22,853 nucleotides of DNA from Chara braunii (taxonomy: Eukaryota; Streptophyta; Charophyceae; Charales; Characeae): the NCBI GenBank assembly GCA_003427395.1, contig BFEA01000234.1:104659-127511 (forward strand), given 5' to 3'. Numbering within the stretch: the first letter of the stretch is position 1; every line of letters begins with the position of its first letter. This document shows, piece by piece, positions 18,641 through 22,853 of this stretch. Position numbers and translations under genes: made by a program. The notes under the pieces were generated by a model, which ran no database searches, was not told where the DNA came from, and saw only the letters and a program-made list of their open reading frames with translations.

Positions 18641-19202
18641 TGAGCCTCGTCCTCCTGACCTACTCACCTTAACCAGCATCCCCCTGTTTGAAAGTCCCCT
18701 TTCCTCCTACCATCCTCCCCATTTGATTCCCCCTCCTTCCTTTTGTCTTAAAAAAGGCCAATCCCTAATCTGAATCATAGAACATAAAACTCTCTGAAAG
18801 AGGGAGCTGGTTACCCCCACCTCCCATGCCTGTCCATCCTTACTCCGGCAAGACTTACTACAGCGAAGCCACCATCTCCCCTGCTGCTGTGCCCTATTTC
18901 CACTCTGCAGTTAGCCCCCTCCCGCAGAGCGCGTTCTTTCCCCCACCAGACCGTCATCGCCCCCGCAACCAGTACCCTCCTCAAGGGAAAGCCGAGCTTG
19001 AATAAGATGAGGATTTAAGGAATCTCAAAAAATTACGTAGGAATTCCAACGGTACTTTTCGTGAGACTTAGTAGTGCCAGGAAATTGCTGGAATAAAATT
19101 CCGGTATTTTGCCATCAGAAATCACATATCAGAAACAGAATTTTAAGATTGTTTTAGGATTTTAGAGATCTGTCGATCCCCAGCTGTGAGACTTTAACTT
19201 CT
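18641..19202. other. C-rich then AT-rich tail, no gene seen
   Basis: C/T-rich to about 18980, then AT-rich. The order mirrors 4900-5700 after cluster 1. No coding motif. Confidence 0.45.
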
Positions 19203-19400
19203 GAGATGTCCGAAACCGGACTCACGATTAAAAAGATCAAGAATATTTGTAGGATATTCCGTCAGAGATTTCTTCAAACAGGTAATATTTGAGTATTATT
19301 GAGATGTCCGAACCGGACTCATGATTAAAAAGATCAGAATATTTGTAGGATATTCCGTAAGAGATTTCTTCAAACAGGCAATATTTGAGTATTATTGAGT
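19203..19400. repeat. 98-bp tandem duplication
   Basis: GAGATGTCCGAAACCGGACT at 19203 recurs as GAGATGTCCGAACCGGACTC at 19301. About 95% identity continues through GAATATTTGTAGGATATTCC to TTTGAGTATTATT. Confidence 0.93.
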
Positions 19401-19960
19401 ATTATTTGAAAATAAGGTTGGGATGAATTTCGAGAAATTTCAAGAAAACCAATGTAAAAAACCGTTGAAAACGACTGTTTAGAAGTAAACTTTTTAGAAC
19501 GAGAAACAGGAATTACGATTTCCCGCTTTGGAATCCAATTCAAGGAAATCGAAGGCAGGTCAAAAAAAAAAACAATAGAAAGTAATCAAAAGAAACAGAT
19601 CAGGACTCAAATCATGGTATCTCAGATTATCCTTATTTATAAAATGGATCGGATCTTAGAAAGCTTGTCGGCGGTGTATCTAGACCGCGCGTAGGTCATA
19701 CTTCAAACCTTCAACCCCTATCCCTTCTTCCTCAACCACCACTCAATATCACCTCCCTTCAGACCCTACCCCTGCACCTTAAGTTTAAGGAAGGAAGGAT
19801 TCCCTTCCTCCCACTGCCATCTTCTTAGCACTTCGTAGCGCAAGGCAAACACTAGCACCAAAGGCATGAGCGGCCATCCTTAATCCCAAAGAATCAAAAA
19901 CAGTATGGCTCCCCCTCGCCAAACCCGTTGACAAGTAGCCTCAGGGGGTCCAAGCCACCG
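19401..19960. other. No recognisable gene
   Basis: AT-rich to about 19650, then balanced composition. If the open frame upstream on the minus strand is a real exon, this would lie in its first intron, but I could not pick an acceptor. Confidence 0.35.
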
Positions 19961-19980
19961 TAAACTTACCGTACACTTAC

Positions 19981-20238
19981 CTTGGTTGAGGAAGAGGGAA
20001 AGGTTTCGCCCCACGCGTCAGGTTGATAATCTTGTACTAGAGATCGTACACCGAAAGTCCAGACTCCATCGCTCTCAGAATCGCCCCCTGTGAAAAACGT
20101 GAGCTCAACGCACAGCAGAGGCAAGGCATGTGACAGCAAAAATGAAGTCGAAACCGCCCAGCCAAGATGCACCAGCGGAAACGCCCGTCGAGCCGCCCCA
20201 CCGAACCGCGCCACCACTTCTGGATTTATGCTTGTCAT
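19981..20238 (-). CDS. Possible exon ending at a strong splice donor
   Basis: The open frame begins at an ATG that lies inside the U6 sequence (GGATGACA), runs 86 codons on the minus strand, and reaches AAG|GTAAGT at 19981/19980. That is a near-ideal 5' splice site. A second GTAAGT donor lies 11 bp further in (19969-19964). The frame includes a hydrophobic stretch, [20 protein letters not shown], then [13 protein letters not shown]. No family recognised. GC content is balanced, unlike the flanking repeats. The U6-internal start suggests either a chance ATG or that the true 5' end lies elsewhere. Treat it as a candidate only. Confidence 0.25.
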
Positions 20239-20253
20239 CCTTGCGCAGGGGCC

Positions 20254-20285
<32 letters not shown>

Positions 20286-20312
20286 ACGGATGAAGTCCAC
20301 AACGAGACGGAC
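20213..20312 (-). ncRNA. U6 spliceosomal snRNA copy, no terminal T-run
   Basis: Spliceosomal catalytic RNA. Reading the minus strand from 20312, the 5' stem-loop is GTCC...GGAC (20312-20295), followed by TTCATCCGTTAAAATTGGAA, the invariant ATACAGAGAAGATTAGCATG with ACAGAGA box and AGC triad, then GCCCCTGCGCAAGGATGACA. The 3' part GCATAAATCCAGAAGTGGT is of the green-plant type. The core is uninterrupted and matches conserved U6 throughout. Odd points: the expected T-run after GTGGT is absent, and the first T5 on the strand is about 70 nt further (20142-20138). Upstream I see no plant-type upstream element (RTCCCACATCG) and only a weak GTATC at the TATA position. It could be a dispersed or retroposed copy rather than an expressed gene. 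Confidence 0.92.
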
Positions 20313-20552
20313 ACGACTTATTCAACGCCGTTGAAGATACTCGTAGTGAAGAACTCGCTGCGAAGACTCAAGCTCGTCGTGAAAGGGGATCACTGGGAAT
20401 AGCCAGCCCTTGGTTGAACCCCGACCGTGTCTATATTTTTTTTTTTCGAAATTTTTTTTTGAGAGAAGAGCATAGTGCAGTTTTTAAAAAAAGAAAAAAA
20501 ATGATAGAAAAAATATATATATATGTATATATTTTTTTTAAAGGCTAATTCT
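20313..20552. other. U6 upstream flank and AT-rich spacer
   Basis: Holds GGTTCAACC on the minus strand about 100 bp upstream of U6, a weak B-box resemblance, then T-runs and TATATATAT before the hAT-like element. Confidence 0.4.
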
Positions 20553-20814
20553 CATGGTTGTCAACCGGACTTCCGGATCGGGATCCAGACGGTCCGGTCT
20601 GGATGTCGGGATAGGTGTCCGGTTTGAGGTGTCCGGATGGGCCCCATTTTGAGAAAATGCGAAAAAAGAAATTGGGGTCCCCAGGCAATTTTCCAGTGCC
20701 TGGTGGACCCCCGAAAATTGTTCGTGCAGTTTTTGGTGGACCGTTGGGCCAACCGGACCGGCCCTGAAGGGCCTGTACTTGCAATCTTGGGTGAGCTTCA
20801 GCGCGCCAAGCAGA

Positions 20815-20877
<63 letters not shown>

Positions 20878-20975
20878 CCCCCCAACAGCCCCAATTCCAC
20901 CCACTGACAGATGAATAGATTCAGAATCAAAGCAGTCTTTGTCGTATTGCAGACAACGAGAGCATTTGAGATGAG

Positions 20976-21026
<51 letters not shown>

Positions 21027-21458
21027 TTTCCCCCCCAACAGCCCCAATTCCACCCAGATGAATAGATTCAGAATCAAAGCAGTCTTTGTCGTATTGCAGA
21101 CAACGAGAGCATTTGAGATGAGACAGTCACAATCCAACATATTAAGGCAATTTTATAATTAGACAGTTTTTGGCTGTCCTTGGGGTACCCCTTCCATTGT
21201 TCTTGCAGCTGTGTGTGTATGTGAGAGTGTTCAAGGTAAGTCGGATAACAGAAGCTACACAACTACAGTAGCGTTTTTTTTGCGTTTTTTTTTTTTTTAA
21301 TCCGGACATACGGACCTGTTCTTCCATAACGGGACCATCGGGGTCCGTATGTCCGGTTGTCCGGATCGATGTCCGGTTTACCGGACGTCCGGATTAATCC
21401 AGACATGGGTCCGGGCCTGGTGTCCGGTGTCTAGATGTCCGGGTCCGGGGCAACCATG
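20553..21458. mobile_element. Non-autonomous hAT-like element
   Basis: Ends CATGGTTGTCAACCGGAC and, inverted, CATGGTTGCCCCGGACCC. Flanks CTAATTCT (20545-20552) and CTAACTCT (21459-21466) are an 8-bp target duplication with one mismatch, the hAT size. Subterminal regions are crowded with TCCGG/CCGGA motifs on both sides (20567-20640 and 21299-21447), as in hAT transposase-binding zones. No transposase frame; the interior is two GT-repeat-bearing duplicate units. Confidence 0.72.
20819..21124. repeat. Tandem duplication carrying (GT)n
   Basis: Unit 1 (20819-20977) and unit 2 (20978-21124) each consist of a GT run, CCCCCCAACAGCCCCAATTC, and a ~90-bp segment ending GCATTTGAGATGAGAC, which is identical. 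The units differ by an 8-bp indel (CTGACAGA or shorter) and by GT length. Confidence 0.95.
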
Positions 21459-21468
21459 CTAACTCTTT

Positions 21469-21900
21469 AAGCCCAACCAATTCAATTACCTGTCAAATCT
21501 GGACAGGACGGCCTTTCAGGCCTTTTTTATTGTCATTATAGTATTACGGGGAACCCCATAGCAGCCACATCCGTGCTCAAGCCTCCAACGAGGGAACATG
21601 CNGGAGCTGCACCCACCAGCAGGTGCGATACCTGCTACAGCAGGTGGGCGATACCGGCCAGGGGTCAGCCGGTAGCATCAGGACCGAGCTTCTTCGATGG
21701 GCCAGTCACTGTGCCTCCCCTCTGGTCCCCTCCCCCTATGAACATCAGCAGTCTCTGCTCAATTCCACTCGGGGGCACCAACGGCATATCTCTAGGTGGC
21801 GGGCGCCAAGCTTGCCCAGGAAGGTACATGAGGCCATGGGGATTGAACCCAAGACCTCCTGAATGCCACTTGCGTGCCTTACCAACTGAGCTAGGCCGCT
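21469..21900 (-). mobile_element. tRNA-derived SINE, copy 2
   Basis: On the minus strand the head reads AGCGGCCTAGCTCAGTTGG, an intact A box (TAGCTCAGTTGG, 21893-21882), then a B box GGTTCAATCC (21849-21840). A ~330-bp body and the 3' end GAATTGGTTGGGCTTAAAG follow, directly abutting the hAT target duplication. It pairs with the copy at 8134-8536, which shares head, body and 3' end. The intact boxes suggest RNA polymerase III promoter competence. One ambiguous base (N) is at 21602. No LINE with the same 3' end is visible in the window. Confidence 0.88.
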
Positions 21901-21905
21901 ATAGC

Positions 21906-22049
21906 AATGGAAAAGTAAAAATAAATAAAAGAATACAGAAAATTGGGTGAGGGAAAAAGGGTGTGCAACGTGTGACTTGCTTACTCTGCTTAACCTCCTC
22001 CTCTGCTAAAGCTTCACACCGGGTGAGCTGCCGCGACCGGGAAATGGGC
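21906..22049. other. Spacer, nothing recognised
   Basis: A-rich then mixed; no motif. Confidence 0.3.
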
Positions 22050-22152
22050 GATTTGGGGATATGGTGGGACTGGCGCCACCACTATTTCCCCGAATCAGGC
22101 CTTTCTATTTCTTGAGATTATGCGGATTTGCTACCGCAGTGTGAGCATGCCC
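22050..22152. mobile_element. Orphan right TIR with internal hairpin
   Basis: GATTTGGGGATATGGTGG and CCACCACTATTTCCCCGAAT form an imperfect hairpin (22050-22096). The segment ends GATTATGCGGATTTGC...CAGTGTGAGCATGCCC, the inverse of the Harbinger-like TIR seen at 7768 and 15857. Confidence 0.55.
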
Positions 22153-22153
22153 T

Positions 22154-22364
22154 GGGCCGAGGTCCCACTAGCGCAGAGGATTGGATTGGATTGAACGCCC
22201 GAATCTGGACGCGTTTGTGCAAAGGTGCAGAGTAAAGAGCTCGAACTCCTTTCATGAATCCCTGGGTGAAACACCTTTTTCTTTTGTCTTTTTTTTTTTT
22301 TGGGTGAAACACTTCCGGATCCAGGAGCTTAATCCTATCACCATTGCTCGTGCGACCTCGGCCC
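22154..22364. mobile_element. MITE, 167-bp family, copy 4, with inserted T-tract
   Basis: GGGCCGAGGTCCCACTAGCG and, inverted, GGGCCGAGGTCGCACGAGCA are the ends; GGATTGGATTGAACGCCCGA and ATCTGGACGCGTTTGTG match the family arms. At 211 bp it exceeds its relatives by about 44 bp, of which 38 bp is a 12-bp direct repeat plus T-rich spacer. Confidence 0.82.
22263..22312. repeat. 12-bp direct repeats around a T-tract
   Basis: TGGGTGAAACAC at 22263-22274 and 22301-22312 flank 26 bp of mostly T (A on the minus strand). Confidence 0.9.
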
Positions 22365-22369
22365 TGATC

Positions 22370-22787
22370 TAGCTCCGTTGGTATACCCACAGGATTCCTT
22401 TTTAGGAAAACATGGCCAGGGAGAAAAAGCCGAGAGCCGTGAGCGGACAGCAATGATAGTAATACGAACCGCGGCCGCTGGACGAGTCAGTTGTCAAACC
22501 CACTGGAAGGACAAGGACAGCAGGAGGAGGAGGAGGAGGAGGAGGAGGAGAAGGAGAAACAAGCTGTAGACCTCGCCGCCAGTCATAAGACCCACTGCAA
22601 GTAGAAGGACAGAAGAAGGAGCAGCAGAACGAGAAGGAAGCTGAGGCGCAGCAGACCTCGCTGCTCCAGGTACGTTTTTCTTCTTCTCCGTCGTTTCTTT
22701 TAGTACAGCTCCATTGTCTTTTTCTTTTTCTCAGTTCGTTCTCTTCTATGTTTTCCGTTCTGATGATATTCGATGTCTGGTGGAAAG
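22370..22787 (+). other. Purine-rich stretch with a splice-donor-like site
   Basis: Contains (AGG)n at about 22524-22550 and two related segments (AACCCACTGGAAGGACA and GACCCACTGCAAGTAGAAGG, each with a nearby AGACCTCGC). CAG|GTACGT occurs at 22667-22675, a good 5' splice site match followed by a T/C-rich run. A noncoding or 5' UTR exon is possible but has no other support. Confidence 0.3.
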
Positions 22788-22853
22788 AAGTCGACATCAG
22801 TGATTAAAAAAAAAAAAAAAAAGTCGACATCAGTGATTAAAAAAAAAAAAAAA
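22788..22853. repeat. 18-bp direct repeats with A-tracts at the window end
   Basis: AAGTCGACATCAGTGATT occurs at 22788-22805 and 22821-22838, each followed by about 15 A residues, up to the last base. Confidence 0.93.

Overview
The window looks like repeat-dominated nuclear DNA from a large eukaryotic genome. It holds no intact host protein-coding gene that I can support. What it holds is layered transposable elements, satellites and microsatellites, plus two structured RNAs: a hammerhead ribozyme and a U6 snRNA copy. The U6 3' portion (GCATAAATC-AGAA-TGGT) is of the green-plant type, and the gag-like, GIY-YIG and reverse transcriptase (RT) relic resembles retroelements I associate with streptophyte algae such as Chara. 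The lineage call is inference. Nothing suggests a prokaryote: there are no operons, ribosome binding sites or CRISPR arrays.

Layout. 1-2760: GC-rich segment, (ATTG)n and (CA)n arrays, a T/G-rich stretch with a degenerate 183-bp tandem repeat, a complete type III hammerhead core at 1536-1591, AT-rich DNA, then a second GC-rich segment. 2762-3778: broken minus-strand LINE relic with an apurinic-type endonuclease half-domain. 3818-5760: retroposon 3' end, an irregular array of a conserved ~50-bp core, and AT-rich DNA. 5760-7760: GAT, CA/GA and CT microsatellites, a 114-bp GC-rich minisatellite, a cluster of ~88-bp hairpin elements, and a 151-bp duplication. 7768-9360: small inverted-repeat elements, a tRNA-derived SINE and a minisatellite. 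9723-15657: a 5.9-kb interval bounded by matching terminal inverted repeats (TIRs) and a TTC duplication. It encloses a minus-strand retroelement relic (about 14922 to 10800) with the order zinc knuckle and coiled coil, then GIY-YIG nuclease, then RT. This is the permuted order known for some Penelope-like elements. Four in-frame stops and at least four frameshifts break it.

15850-17350: a nest of short retroposons and a 167-bp MITE family, including an occupied site, a paralogous empty site, and a retroposon with a perfect 15-bp target-site duplication. 17350-19560: second copy of the core array with its AT-rich tail. 19960-20312: minus-strand U6 without a terminal T-run, running into a short open frame that ends at a strong 5' splice site. 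20553-21458: non-autonomous hAT-like element with near-perfect 8-bp target duplications. 21469-21900: second tRNA-derived SINE. 22050-22364: element ends and a fourth MITE. 22370-22853: purine-rich DNA ending in direct repeats and poly(A).

How the parts relate: RT and endonuclease relics (a LINE and the Penelope-like element) sit with many short poly(A)-tailed retroposons that such machinery could have mobilised. TIR-bounded elements have inserted into and around them. Three places carry direct repeats separated only by an A-tract, which look like retroposition events that delivered almost no sequence beyond the tail.
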